DNA from: Candidatus Sulfurimonas baltica
GTDB lineage: Bacteria; Campylobacterota; Campylobacteria; Campylobacterales; Sulfurimonadaceae
NCBI RefSeq assembly: GCF_015265455.1
Contig: NZ_CP054492.1
Location: 682,001 to 746,000, forward strand
Direction of reading: 5' to 3'
DNA length: 64,000 nucleotides
The number at the start of each line of letters is the position of its first letter. Position 1 is the stretch's first letter. This document shows positions 25,747-34,046 of this stretch, piece by piece. The notes under the pieces are model-generated. The model saw nothing but the letters and a program-made list of their open reading frames with translations. It did no database searches and was not told where the DNA came from. The position numbers and the translations under genes are program-made.

Positions 25747-28700
25747 ATGCGTTCATCAGATGTAAGTTCAATTTTAGATAATAAAGATAAATTATTAACT
25801 CAAACATATTTCGATTTACAGAGATTTTTTGAAGAGAAATACGGAAGTGATACAGTCGTATTTATGGAGATAGGCACTTTTTTTGAGGTCTATGAAGTAA
25901 ACAATGATGATGAACAGATTGGTAAAGCAAAAGAGATAGCAGAACTTTTAAATATTCAGCTAACTAAAAAAAATAAAAATATTATAGAAAACTCTGATAA
26001 AAATCCGCTGTTGGCTGGTGTTCCAGCTGTCTCATTTGAGCGCTACTTAAACCGTGTAATATCGGAGCAAAAATATACCGTTATTGTTGTAAAGCAAAAA
26101 GGTAACCCGCCAAAAATCAGCAGATATATCTCTCAAATCGTCTCTCCAGGAACTAATTTTGACCATATTGTAGATAATGACGACAACTATATAGTCTCAA
26201 TTTTACTTGATAAATACAAAGATATATACACAGTAGGGTACAGTGCTATAGATGTTACAACCGGAAAGACTTGGCTTTATGAGTCTCATGGGACAAGTGA
26301 AGATCCATCTTACGCACTTGATGAAGTTTTTAATCTTTTAAATGTTTACCGCACATCAGAGGTTGTTGTTACATTCTTAGATGGCATTGCAGACCAGCGA
26401 CATGTTATGCAGTATCTTGAGATTCCAGACCATTATCACTACAGCGTAAACAATGAGAGACCTAAAATAGAGTTTCAAAACAGGCTGTTTAAAGAGGTTT
26501 ACCAGATACGTTCACTTCTCTCACCGATTGAGCATTTGGACTTAGAGAGAAGCCCTATGATTACAGAGTCATTGGCAATTTTAATCCACTTTGTTATTGA
26601 ACATGATATACATATAGTCCAAAAACTTGACCTTCCAAATATAATAGATAATCGCCGCTTTATGTATCTAGGCAACAGCGCGCTAGAGCAGATGGGTGTT
26701 GTCTCTAAAGATAAAAAAGAGTTTACACTTCTTAAGATGATGGATAGAAGTGCGACTGCCATCGGAAAAAGACTTTTAAAAGAGAGACTTTTAAACCCTA
26801 TAATGGAAAAAGAGGAACTTGAGAGAAGATATAATCTAATAGAGCGTGTCTCATCTCACACAAGGTATCTGGATGAGACTATGCGCGGAGTTTATGATTT
26901 GCAGAGACTATCTCGCCGACTTGATTTAGGGAGACTTCACCCTTTTGAGATGAACCATGTTTACGAATCTATACTCAGCGTAAAAGATCTGATGCTCTAT
27001 GTTAAAAAGCATAAAATTCAAAAAACCCCTTTTCATGAGAGTGAACTTGATGAGTTTTTAAGAGATATCAGCAAAAGTATAGACCTTGATGTCTCGCGCC
27101 GCTTTACAAATGCGACTGTTGATGAGAACTTTTTAATGAGCGGTGTTGATGAGTCTGTTGATACCTTGGTTAAAGAAAACTCTACTATGCTTATAGCTTT
27201 TGAAGATATCATAAGCAAAATAGAGAAATTATTGGATAGTTCAAACGCAGGAAGCACAAGTCGCTTAGTAACACTTGGTCTTTTGGAAAAAGATGGTTAT
27301 TACATCTCTTTGAGTAAAAACAGATTTTCCATGATTGAAGATGAGTTTAAAAAAGATGAAGATTTTAAAGAGTTCAGTGTTAAAAAACTTACAAACAGTG
27401 TAAAAATAACATCTGCTTTTACAGATAATCTTTCAGACCTTATTATGAAAAACCGCCGTAAGATAGTCTCTTTGGTAAAAGATAGGTTTATTCAGCTTCA
27501 AGGGGTTTACGAGAAAAGATACTCACTTCTTTTTGACCGTGTTATAAGTTATGTAGCCGATTTAGATGTAGGGGTAAGCTCATCAAAAGTTGCCGAGATG
27601 TACAAGCACTCCAGACCAATGATTGTTGATGTAAACAAAGATGAAAATTTTATGCAGATTATGCAACTTCGTCATCCCTTAATAGAGATTCAAGAGCTAA
27701 GCGGAATATATGTGCCAAATGACATAGTTATGGGAAATCGCAGCTATATGGATTTGCCACATCCTAAAAGTGTTATGTTGGAAGTTGGCGTGCATGACGG
27801 ACATGATATAAATGGTGTTTTACTATATGGTATAAACTCCAGCGGAAAATCATCGCTTATGAAGAGTATTGGAATAGCGACTTTAATGGCTCAGTCAGGC
27901 TTTTTTGTAAGTGCTGCTGTTATGAAGTTTTCTCTTTTTGATTCACTATTTACCCGCATAGTTTCAAAAGACAACCTCTCAAAGGGGTTGTCGACTTTTG
28001 CTGTTGAGATGCTTGAACTTAAAAATATTTTCAATCGTGCGACAGTAGGCTCACTTATTTTAGGTGATGAAATAAGCCACGGAACAGAGACACTCTCTGG
28101 TGTGGCAATTGTCTCTAGTGCTATAATCAAGTTGGCAAAACTTCGCTCACTTTTTCTGTTTGCGACACACCTGCACCAACTCTCAACCATGAAAGAGATT
28201 ACATCCCTTGATAATGTAGTAGATTTGCACCTAAGTGTCGAGTACGATGAAGCCCAAGATACTCTGCTTTTTAATAGAGTTCTTCAAGCTGGAAGCGGAA
28301 GTAGTATTTACGGTCTGGAGTTTGCAAAATCACTTCATATGGATAGTGAGTTTTTAGATACGGCAAATAAAATCCGTAAACGCCTGGCAAAAGATTTTGA
28401 TGAGTTAGAGTTGCTTGTAAAGAAAAAAACCAGTAAGTACAACAAAGAGTTGTATGTGACAAAATGTGTTATTTGCGGAGCAATGGCTGAGGATGTTCAC
28501 CATATAAACCATAAATCATTAGCAGACGGAGCAGGGTTTATAGGACACTTCCATAAAGATTCCAAACATAACCTCGTTCCACTGTGCAAAGAGCATCATA
28601 AAGAGATACATGAGGGTAAGATTAAAATAGGCGGATTTGTTATGACATCAAATGGCCTGGAACTAACTTATGAAGAGCAGATGAGCAAACCTAAAGAGAT

Positions 28701-28779
28701 AAAAGTGCAAGAGCCTGAGATAAATATGAAAAAAGAGGATGGTGAGCCTGAAGGTTTTGTTTTAGATGACTGGGATTAA
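25747..28779 (+). CDS. MutS7-type mismatch protein with C-terminal HNH nuclease
   Basis: 1,010 residues, longer than MutS1 (about 850). Domain I has the mismatch-binding motif 'GTFFEVYE' (F46-E47 as the Phe-x-Glu equivalent). Connector, lever/clamp and ATPase domains follow, with Walker A 'GINSSGKSS' (about 695-702) and 'GDEISHGTET' as Walker B. The C-terminus adds an HNH domain: 'CVICG' (about 907), 'VHHINHKS' (about 917) and 'PLCKEHHKEIHEG' (about 948). MutS with HNH is the MutS7 group known from Campylobacterota, giant viruses and octocoral mitochondria; the nuclease may replace MutL/MutH. It stands alone, divergent from the kinase gene. Confidence 0.9.
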   Translation: MRSSDVSSILDNKDKLLTQTYFDLQRFFEEKYGSDTVVFMEIGTFFEVYEVNNDDEQIGKAKEIAELLNIQLTKKNKNIIENSDKNPLLAGVPAVSFERYLNRVISEQKYTVIVVKQKGNPPKISRYISQIVSPGTNFDHIVDNDDNYIVSILLDKYKDIYTVGYSAIDVTTGKTWLYESHGTSEDPSYALDEVFNLLNVYRTSEVVVTFLDGIADQRHVMQYLEIPDHYHYSVNNERPKIEFQNRLFKEVYQIRSLLSPIEHLDLERSPMITESLAILIHFVIEHDIHIVQKLDLPNIIDNRRFMYLGNSALEQMGVVSKDKKEFTLLKMMDRSATAIGKRLLKERLLNPIMEKEELERRYNLIERVSSHTRYLDETMRGVYDLQRLSRRLDLGRLHPFEMNHVYESILSVKDLMLYVKKHKIQKTPFHESELDEFLRDISKSIDLDVSRRFTNATVDENFLMSGVDESVDTLVKENSTMLIAFEDIISKIEKLLDSSNAGSTSRLVTLGLLEKDGYYISLSKNRFSMIEDEFKKDEDFKEFSVKKLTNSVKITSAFTDNLSDLIMKNRRKIVSLVKDRFIQLQGVYEKRYSLLFDRVISYVADLDVGVSSSKVAEMYKHSRPMIVDVNKDENFMQIMQLRHPLIEIQELSGIYVPNDIVMGNRSYMDLPHPKSVMLEVGVHDGHDINGVLLYGINSSGKSSLMKSIGIATLMAQSGFFVSAAVMKFSLFDSLFTRIVSKDNLSKGLSTFAVEMLELKNIFNRATVGSLILGDEISHGTETLSGVAIVSSAIIKLAKLRSLFLFATHLHQLSTMKEITSLDNVVDLHLSVEYDEAQDTLLFNRVLQAGSGSSIYGLEFAKSLHMDSEFLDTANKIRKRLAKDFDELELLVKKKTSKYNKELYVTKCVICGAMAEDVHHINHKSLADGAGFIGHFHKDSKHNLVPLCKEHHKEIHEGKIKIGGFVMTSNGLELTYEEQMSKPKEIKVQEPEINMKKEDGEPEGFVLDDWD

Positions 28780-28818
28780 AGAAATTGTAACTAAAAAAAT
28801 AGTGGTGGGGGAAAAGTA

Positions 28819-29916
28819 GTGAATATAATTGAACTTTTTAAATATATGATATCTTGTAAAAGTGAGACACCAGATGATGGTGGACTTTTGGACTTTATAG
28901 AGAGTTATCTGCCGGACTTTAAAGCTGTTCGCATAGATGTAGAGGATGTTAAAAATCTTTTTATATATAAAAAATTTGGAGATGGTGAACACCTGTGTTT
29001 TGCCGGACATGTAGATGTTGTCCCTGCCGGAAAAGGTTGGGATACAAACCCGTATGAAGCTGTAGAAAAAGACGGATTTATTTATGGTCGCGGGACACAA
29101 GATATGAAAAGCGGAGTTGCAGCATTTACTCAGGCAGTAAAAGAAGCACGAGACTTTAAAGGGACTCTATCTCTTTTGCTTACATCAGATGAAGAGGGTG
29201 ATGCAACTTATGGAACGGTTGAGGTTTTAAAGTATCTTAAAGAGCACAATATGCTTCCGGATGCGGCAGTCGTGGCAGAGCCTACATGTGAAGATAATTT
29301 TGGAGATGCAATTAAAGTTGGAAGACGAGGCTCTATAAATGGGTATATAACTCTAAAGGGGAAGCAAGGACATGCTGCATATCCCCAAAAGGCTATAAAT
29401 CCTATACATAATATAGCGCCAATTTTACAAAATATGGCAGGGGTTAATCTTGATAATGGTGACGAGTTTTTTAGTCCTAGTAAATTTGTAATCACAGATA
29501 TTCGTTCAGGAATGCAAGTGACAAATGTAACTCCAAATGAGTTGAAAATGATGTTTAATGTAAGAAATACAACTCTTACAACTCAAAAAGAAGTTGAAGG
29601 GTTTGTAGCAAAAAACATGGACGGACTTGATTATGAGCTAAAACTCACTCAAGGCTCATATCCGTTTAAAACAGATACAGATACCAAGCTTGTTAAAAAA
29701 ATAGATGAAGCCATAAAAAGTGTAACGGGTATAAAACCAAAACACTCTACTGCCGGAGGAACTTCAGATGCAAGATTTTTAGCACCTTTGGGAATTGATG
29801 TAGTAGAGTTTGGTGTAAAAAATGACACAATACATAGTGTCAATGAGAGAACAACTCTTAAAGAGGTTGAAGATCTCTACAATGTATTTAAAAATTTAAT
29901 TAAGATGTGGGGATAG
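28819..29916 (+). CDS. dapE: Succinyl-diaminopimelate desuccinylase
   Basis: 365 residues, M20 metallopeptidase family. It removes succinate from N-succinyl-L,L-diaminopimelate in lysine and peptidoglycan synthesis. Metal and active-site motifs are present: 'FAGHVDVVPAG', 'GRGTQDMKSG', 'LLTSDEEGDA', 'VVAEPTC' and 'GGTSDARF'. GTG 28819 is the start, behind GGGGG at about 28806-28811. It lies 39 bp after mutS7 and 3 bp before the next gene. Confidence 0.93.
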   Translation: MNIIELFKYMISCKSETPDDGGLLDFIESYLPDFKAVRIDVEDVKNLFIYKKFGDGEHLCFAGHVDVVPAGKGWDTNPYEAVEKDGFIYGRGTQDMKSGVAAFTQAVKEARDFKGTLSLLLTSDEEGDATYGTVEVLKYLKEHNMLPDAAVVAEPTCEDNFGDAIKVGRRGSINGYITLKGKQGHAAYPQKAINPIHNIAPILQNMAGVNLDNGDEFFSPSKFVITDIRSGMQVTNVTPNELKMMFNVRNTTLTTQKEVEGFVAKNMDGLDYELKLTQGSYPFKTDTDTKLVKKIDEAIKSVTGIKPKHSTAGGTSDARFLAPLGIDVVEFGVKNDTIHSVNERTTLKEVEDLYNVFKNLIKMWG

Positions 29917-29919
29917 ATT

Positions 29920-30306
29920 ATGAGATATTTAATTTTAGTAATTGCACTTATTTCAACTTTAAGCGCATTTGAGTGGCCAAGTGATTATGAAGAGGCTATG
30001 ATTCAGGCCAAAAAAGAGAAGAAAGATATTTATTTATTGATTGGCTCGGAATATTGCAGTTTTTGCACAAAGCTTAAAAATAATGTTTTAGCCAAAGATG
30101 AAGTAGTGAAGAGATTGAAAAAAGACTACGTGCTTCTTTATCTTTCAACTGTTATGGATGAGATTCCAAGTCAGTTTGATACGAAAAGCATACCAAGGCA
30201 CTATTTCCTAAAAGAGGATGGAAAAATCATTTATACAACAGTCGGTTATAGAGGTGTTGATGGTTTTTACGAGATGCTAGAAGAGGTTGAAATGTTCAAA
30301 GAGTAG
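29920..30306 (+). CDS. Periplasmic thioredoxin-fold protein
   Basis: 128 residues with a cleavable signal peptide ('MRYLILVIALISTLSAFEW'). A thioredoxin-like active site 'SEYCSFCTKL' (CxxC at about 47-50) and the cis-Pro region 'SIPRHYFL' are visible, as in SoxW/DUF255-type thioredoxin-fold proteins. It would reduce or shuffle periplasmic disulfides; the substrate is unknown. It follows dapE by 3 bp and is probably co-transcribed. Convergent with the small gene at 30316. Confidence 0.8.
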   Translation: MRYLILVIALISTLSAFEWPSDYEEAMIQAKKEKKDIYLLIGSEYCSFCTKLKNNVLAKDEVVKRLKKDYVLLYLSTVMDEIPSQFDTKSIPRHYFLKEDGKIIYTTVGYRGVDGFYEMLEEVEMFKE

Positions 30307-30315
30307 TAGAAATTT

Positions 30316-30552
30316 TTATTTTTTATGGTAGATGTCTTGTCTTTGTATAACTATTTTTCTTCGTATTAGAAAGTAAAATACAAAACCTATGGCAATAAAA
30401 CAAGATATCAATATAATGGGAAAGGCAAGATCAAATAGTTTAACCAATTGGATAACAAGCGATAAAATTAATAACACACCAATTACTTGAAGTGAAAAAT
30501 ATATATTTGGCAGAAGAGTACCAGAAGAGTGTCTTTTTTCATTACGACGCAT
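30316..30552 (-). CDS. Small membrane protein with two transmembrane helices
   Basis: 78 residues, hydrophobic at about 15-38 and 43-63, with basic ends (MRRNEKRH and RRKIVIQRQ). A GGGAG ribosome site lies upstream of ATG 30552. No family was recognised. It is convergent with the thioredoxin-fold gene and divergent from ridA; the 150-bp gap to ridA holds an ATCTCA/TGAGAT inverted repeat near 30635-30657. Confidence 0.6.
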   Translation of the reverse strand: MRRNEKRHSSGTLLPNIYFSLQVIGVLLILSLVIQLVKLFDLAFPIILISCFIAIGFVFYFLIRRKIVIQRQDIYHKK

Positions 30553-30705
30553 AGCATCTCCCTTAAATTATTGCGAGATTATAGCATACAAGAGGAGTAT
30601 TCTATTTGCAAAAAATAAAAATATTTATCTACATCTCATTTTGATATATTGAGATTTATAAGTTAAAACAAAGTAAAATCTCAAAACAAAAGTTAAAGGA
30701 AATAT

Positions 30706-31083
30706 ATGAAATTTGTACAAACAAGTAAAGCTCCCTCAGCAATAGGACCATACTCTCAAGCAGTTGTAGCAAATGGTATGGTATATACATCGGGCCAAAT
30801 TGCACTAACGCCAGAAGGTGTAATGCTAGAAAACGATGTAGTGATTCAAACAAAGCAGGTTCTTCAAAATTTAAAAGCTGTTTTAGAAGAGGCAGGCAGT
30901 TCTATGGATATGGTTGTTAAAACAACAATATTTATAGACTCTATGGATGATTTTGCAGTTATAAATGAAATATATGAAGAGGCTTTTGGCTCTCATAAAC
31001 CGGCACGTGCAACTGTGGCTGTAAAAACTTTACCTAAAAATGCTCTAGTTGAGATAGACGCGGTGGCACTACTTAACGCATAG
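30706..31083 (+). CDS. ridA: RidA family reactive enamine/imine deaminase
   Basis: 125 residues, the usual length. It hydrolyses 2-aminoacrylate and related enamines from PLP enzymes. Family motifs are 'APSAIGPYSQAV', 'YTSGQIAL', 'KPARATVAV' with the conserved Arg, and 'VEIDAVAL' with the conserved Glu. An AAAGGAAA ribosome site precedes ATG 30706. It is monocistronic, upstream of the hydrogenase locus. Confidence 0.93.
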   Translation: MKFVQTSKAPSAIGPYSQAVVANGMVYTSGQIALTPEGVMLENDVVIQTKQVLQNLKAVLEEAGSSMDMVVKTTIFIDSMDDFAVINEIYEEAFGSHKPARATVAVKTLPKNALVEIDAVALLNA

Positions 31084-31142
31084 ATATAAGTATTGAAATA
31101 TCTTTATAGTATAATTTGCCTAGAATTTAAGGAGAATATATT

Positions 31143-31733
31143 TTGTTAGATAAAAAACAGTTAAAAAAAGAGCAGATAATGCAATCTGCTCTGGAACTTT
31201 TTGCCTCAAAAGGGTTTTACAATACTACTATTCCAGATATTGCTACATCTTTAAAAATGAGTGTAGGCAATATGTACAACTACTTTAAATCAAAAGATAT
31301 TTTAGCAAAAGAAATTATAAAATATATCTCCATATATCTTGGCAAACAGTTAAGAGAGATTAACGAACAAGATATATCCACTAAAGAAAAAACAAGAAAA
31401 ATAATTGAAGCATATTTTAAAACTGCATCAATTAAACCTGAGATGATAGACTATTTTCTCCGAATTTATCTCTCTACTCGTGAAGTTTTTAAAGATGGCT
31501 GCGAGGGGATGATCTGCGTAAATGAATTTGTTATGGAGATAATGATTTATTTTGAAGAGGGTGTTAAATGCGGAGATTTGAGAGATCAAGACTTTTTCAG
31601 TGCATTTGGTCTTTTTATGGGTTATCTAGGTGGAATGGTCTTTTTAAAAGGTGAAAATATTTTACCTAAAGATTTGGATGAGTATATAGATGATATAAGC
31701 TTTAATATTTACAAAGCTCTGAGCGTGGAATAA
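31143..31733 (+). CDS. TetR-family repressor of the hydrogenase locus (inferred target)
   Basis: 196 residues. The N-terminal TetR helix-turn-helix is clear: 'SALELFASKGFYNTTIPDIATSLKMSVGNMYNYFKSKDIL'. The C-terminal ligand domain has no family I can name. Start is TTG 31143, 8 bp after GGAG (31131-31134); a TATAAT lies at 31110-31115. It is followed after 3 bp by the hupU-like gene, so it is co-transcribed with the sensory-type hydrogenase. A TetR-type operator (33997-34014) stands before hydA, which suggests it controls the energy-conserving hydrogenase. Confidence 0.85.
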   Translation: MLDKKQLKKEQIMQSALELFASKGFYNTTIPDIATSLKMSVGNMYNYFKSKDILAKEIIKYISIYLGKQLREINEQDISTKEKTRKIIEAYFKTASIKPEMIDYFLRIYLSTREVFKDGCEGMICVNEFVMEIMIYFEEGVKCGDLRDQDFFSAFGLFMGYLGGMVFLKGENILPKDLDEYIDDISFNIYKALSVE

Positions 31734-31736
31734 ATT

Positions 31737-32507
31737 ATGAAAATGAGAGTTCTGTGGCTCAGCGCAATTGCTTGCAACGGTAATGCTCACTCATTTTTAA
31801 ACTATCCATATATAGAACAATTTTTAAACGATTTTGAATTTATATACCATCCTATTATAGACTCTGCTTATTCACTTGAAGATATAGTCTCAAACCAGAT
31901 ACCTTGTGATATTTTACTTATAGAAGGGGCAATCTCAAAACAGTTTCAAAGAGCAGATATCTCTGTAGTAAATATAATAAAAAACTACTCTAAAATAGTT
32001 CAAAAAATAGTTACAGTCGGTACATGTGCAACTTTTGGAGGAATTTTTAGAGAGAGTGATTATGAGAATACTTCAGGTCTGCACTTTAATCAAGAACAAT
32101 TATTAGAAGATTTTCAAGAGATATTTGAAAAAACTATCTCTCTTTCTGGATGTCCTGTTCATCCGGAAATTTTAGTTAACACTCTATACTCAATTAAAAA
32201 AAGTGCTAATTTAAAATTAGATAATTTTCTGCGTCCAAAAGAGTTTTATGCATATACGGTTCACAATGGTTGTACCAGAAATGAGTATTTTGAGTATAAA
32301 ATTGATAATCATAAGTTTGGCGAATTAGAGGGGTGCATGTACTATGACCACGGCTGTCAAGCACCATACACGCATGCAAGCTGTAATAAAATACTTTGGA
32401 ATGAAGTTAACTCAAAGACAAGAGCAGGTCTGACATGCATGGGGTGTACCGAGCCTACATTTCCAAAACAAAATCTTTTTGAGACGAAAAAATATGGGCA
32501 TTCCTGA
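31737..32507 (+). CDS. hupU: Soluble [NiFe] hydrogenase small subunit (HupU-like), frameshifted near the 3' end
   Basis: 256 residues in this frame, with no Tat signal, unlike HydA. It carries iron-sulfur ligands: 'ACNGNAHSF' (the usual CxGC has Asn at the second Cys), 'VGTCATFGG', 'SGCPVHPE', 'HNGCTRNE', 'EGCMYYDHGCQAPYTHASC' and 'TCMGCTEP'. The frame ends at TGA 32505-32507 soon after an A6 run (32487-32492). A +1 frame from 32494 encodes 'MGIPENLPFGVGKR' and further residues that look like the normal C-terminus of these subunits. So the gene is broken, slips at A6, or has a sequencing error. Partner is hupV. Confidence 0.8.
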   Translation: MKMRVLWLSAIACNGNAHSFLNYPYIEQFLNDFEFIYHPIIDSAYSLEDIVSNQIPCDILLIEGAISKQFQRADISVVNIIKNYSKIVQKIVTVGTCATFGGIFRESDYENTSGLHFNQEQLLEDFQEIFEKTISLSGCPVHPEILVNTLYSIKKSANLKLDNFLRPKEFYAYTVHNGCTRNEYFEYKIDNHKFGELEGCMYYDHGCQAPYTHASCNKILWNEVNSKTRAGLTCMGCTEPTFPKQNLFETKKYGHS

Positions 32508-32610
32508 GAATCTCCCTTTTGGAGTAGGAAAAAGAACATACCTAACACTTGCCGGTATAACAAAAGCATTTAATATACAAAGATTACAAAAGAAGTTATT
32601 TGATGATTAA
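32494..32610 (+). pseudogene. Displaced C-terminal part of the HupU-like small subunit
   Basis: The 38 residues in the +1 frame relative to hupU begin 'MGIPENLPFGVGKRTYLTLA' and resemble the tail of group 2 hydrogenase small subunits. With five instead of six A residues at 32487-32492 the two frames would join as 'LFETKNMGIPENLPFG'. The stop (32608-32610) overlaps the hupV ATG by 8 bp, as expected for the true end of the upstream cistron. Confidence 0.7.
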
Positions 32611-33862
32611 ACTAATAGAAAAGATTGAAGGCGAAGCAAAGTTAAATTTTAATTTTAAAGATGAGAAGATTGAGTTCGTAGATATAGAGTTTATGTCAAC
32701 AAGAAATATAGAAAATATTTTAAAGGGCAAGCCTGCTTTTGACGCACTTGTCATAAATCCAAGAGTTTGCGGTATATGTGGTCATGCTCATCTTATTGCA
32801 ACGGTTAAGGCTCTTGAGAGTTGTTATGAAAATTTGCAAATTTCAAATAAAGCGAAAAGTTTAAGAGAATTAACACTCAATTTTGAACTTATACAAAACC
32901 ATTTTAAGTGGTTTTATTTAACAATGATGCCTCTGTTTGGACACAAGCAAGAGGTGCTAAAAGCTACATACCCCTCGCAACTAATGGGCAAGGCAATCGC
33001 ACTTTTTGGAGGTCAGTATCCACACACCTCTTATGCAGTTGTAGGTGGAGTGGTCTGTGATATTACAGAGATGGATATAATAAAGCTACAGCACTATATA
33101 GATAAAACAGTTCAATTTGTGGAAGAAAATCTCCTTAAGATGGATAGCAAAAGCTTCTCTACATGTAAGAGTGTAGAGAGTGTTTTAAAGTACGAAGGTG
33201 ATTTGCCTGACATACTCAGACAGATAAACGCAGAAGAGTTGCTAGAGCACGGAAAAAGCTATGACAGATTTATCTCTTTTGGAGAGAGTAGTTACTTTAA
33301 AAAAGGTAAATCTATAAAAACAAGAGTAAACAACAACATCTCCATAGACAATGTCAAAGAGTCTGAAATGGCTACATCATTTGCTAAAAATGTAAGCTAT
33401 AAAGATAAATACTATGAAGTCGGTCCATTGGCAAGGGCAATGGTAAATAAAAATCAACTTATTTTGGATGCCCATAAAAAATACGGCGATAGCATATTTA
33501 GCAGAATAATAGCTCGCGTCTGTGAAATCTCACAACTTTTATTACACTCAACAAAGTTAATCAAAGAGTTAGATTTAAATGAACCGTCATATATTGAACC
33601 CTCAATAAATATAAAACAACTAAATGCAAGTGGTTACTCTGCGGTAGAGGCTGCACGCGGAACACTTATACATAAGGTTGAGATAGAAAATGGTATTATT
33701 AAAAACTATGAGATAATAACCCCGACTCAATGGAACCTGAGCGGTGGCACAAGAGAGAAGATGGGAGTATCACAAAAGGCTATGATTGGTCTGTGTGATG
33801 TTAAAACTGCTGAACTTGTTTTTAAAACATTTGATGTATGCTCGGTCTGCACTACTCATTAA
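32603..33862 (+). CDS. hupV: Soluble [NiFe] hydrogenase large subunit (HupV-like)
   Basis: 419 residues. The nickel-binding L1 motif 'RVCGICGHAH' (about 54-63) and L2 motif 'DVCSVCTTH' are present, with L2 at the very C-terminus. There is no extension to be cut off, so no maturation endopeptidase is needed, as in sensory and some group 2 enzymes. The usual Pro of DPC is Val. It pairs with HupU to bind hydrogen in the cytoplasm; a sensory role is likely, a catalytic group 2 role possible. ATG 32603 overlaps the end of the displaced hupU tail; a TTG at 32600 is also in frame. Confidence 0.87.
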   Translation: MIKLIEKIEGEAKLNFNFKDEKIEFVDIEFMSTRNIENILKGKPAFDALVINPRVCGICGHAHLIATVKALESCYENLQISNKAKSLRELTLNFELIQNHFKWFYLTMMPLFGHKQEVLKATYPSQLMGKAIALFGGQYPHTSYAVVGGVVCDITEMDIIKLQHYIDKTVQFVEENLLKMDSKSFSTCKSVESVLKYEGDLPDILRQINAEELLEHGKSYDRFISFGESSYFKKGKSIKTRVNNNISIDNVKESEMATSFAKNVSYKDKYYEVGPLARAMVNKNQLILDAHKKYGDSIFSRIIARVCEISQLLLHSTKLIKELDLNEPSYIEPSINIKQLNASGYSAVEAARGTLIHKVEIENGIIKNYEIITPTQWNLSGGTREKMGVSQKAMIGLCDVKTAELVFKTFDVCSVCTTH

Positions 33863-33996
33863 CAAAAAACCTTTTTTAATTACTTCCAACAGATAAATTT
33901 AGATATACTTTTAACTACTGATAATAAAATTAACTTATTATAAAAAATTATATATATTCATTTTATTTTAAGTTTGATTCTTATATCATATTGATA

Positions 33997-34014
33997 AATG
34001 AATACTCATTCATT
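33997..34014. promoter_or_regulatory. TetR-type operator upstream of hydA
   Basis: AATGAAT-ACTC-ATTCATT is a perfect 7-4-7 inverted repeat, 32 bp before the hydA ATG. TGAAT-N4-ATTCA is a common core of TetR-family operators. The 180-bp gap after hupV is otherwise A+T-rich, with possible -10 elements (TATCAT near 33983). The TetR gene at 31143 is the obvious candidate to bind it. Confidence 0.55.
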
Positions 34015-34046
34015 ATATGTGCTTTACAATTACAAGGGAGAATGTT

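Noticed and set aside
25747-28779. Frameshifted fusion of mutS with an unrelated HNH homing endonuclease
   Set aside because: The frame is continuous and the MutS-HNH order is the known MutS7 architecture.
33863-34046. Sigma-54 promoter for hydA
   Set aside because: No GG-N10-GC element (TGGC-N8-TTGC) was found in the gap; only A+T-rich sigma-70-like hexamers and the dyad are seen.
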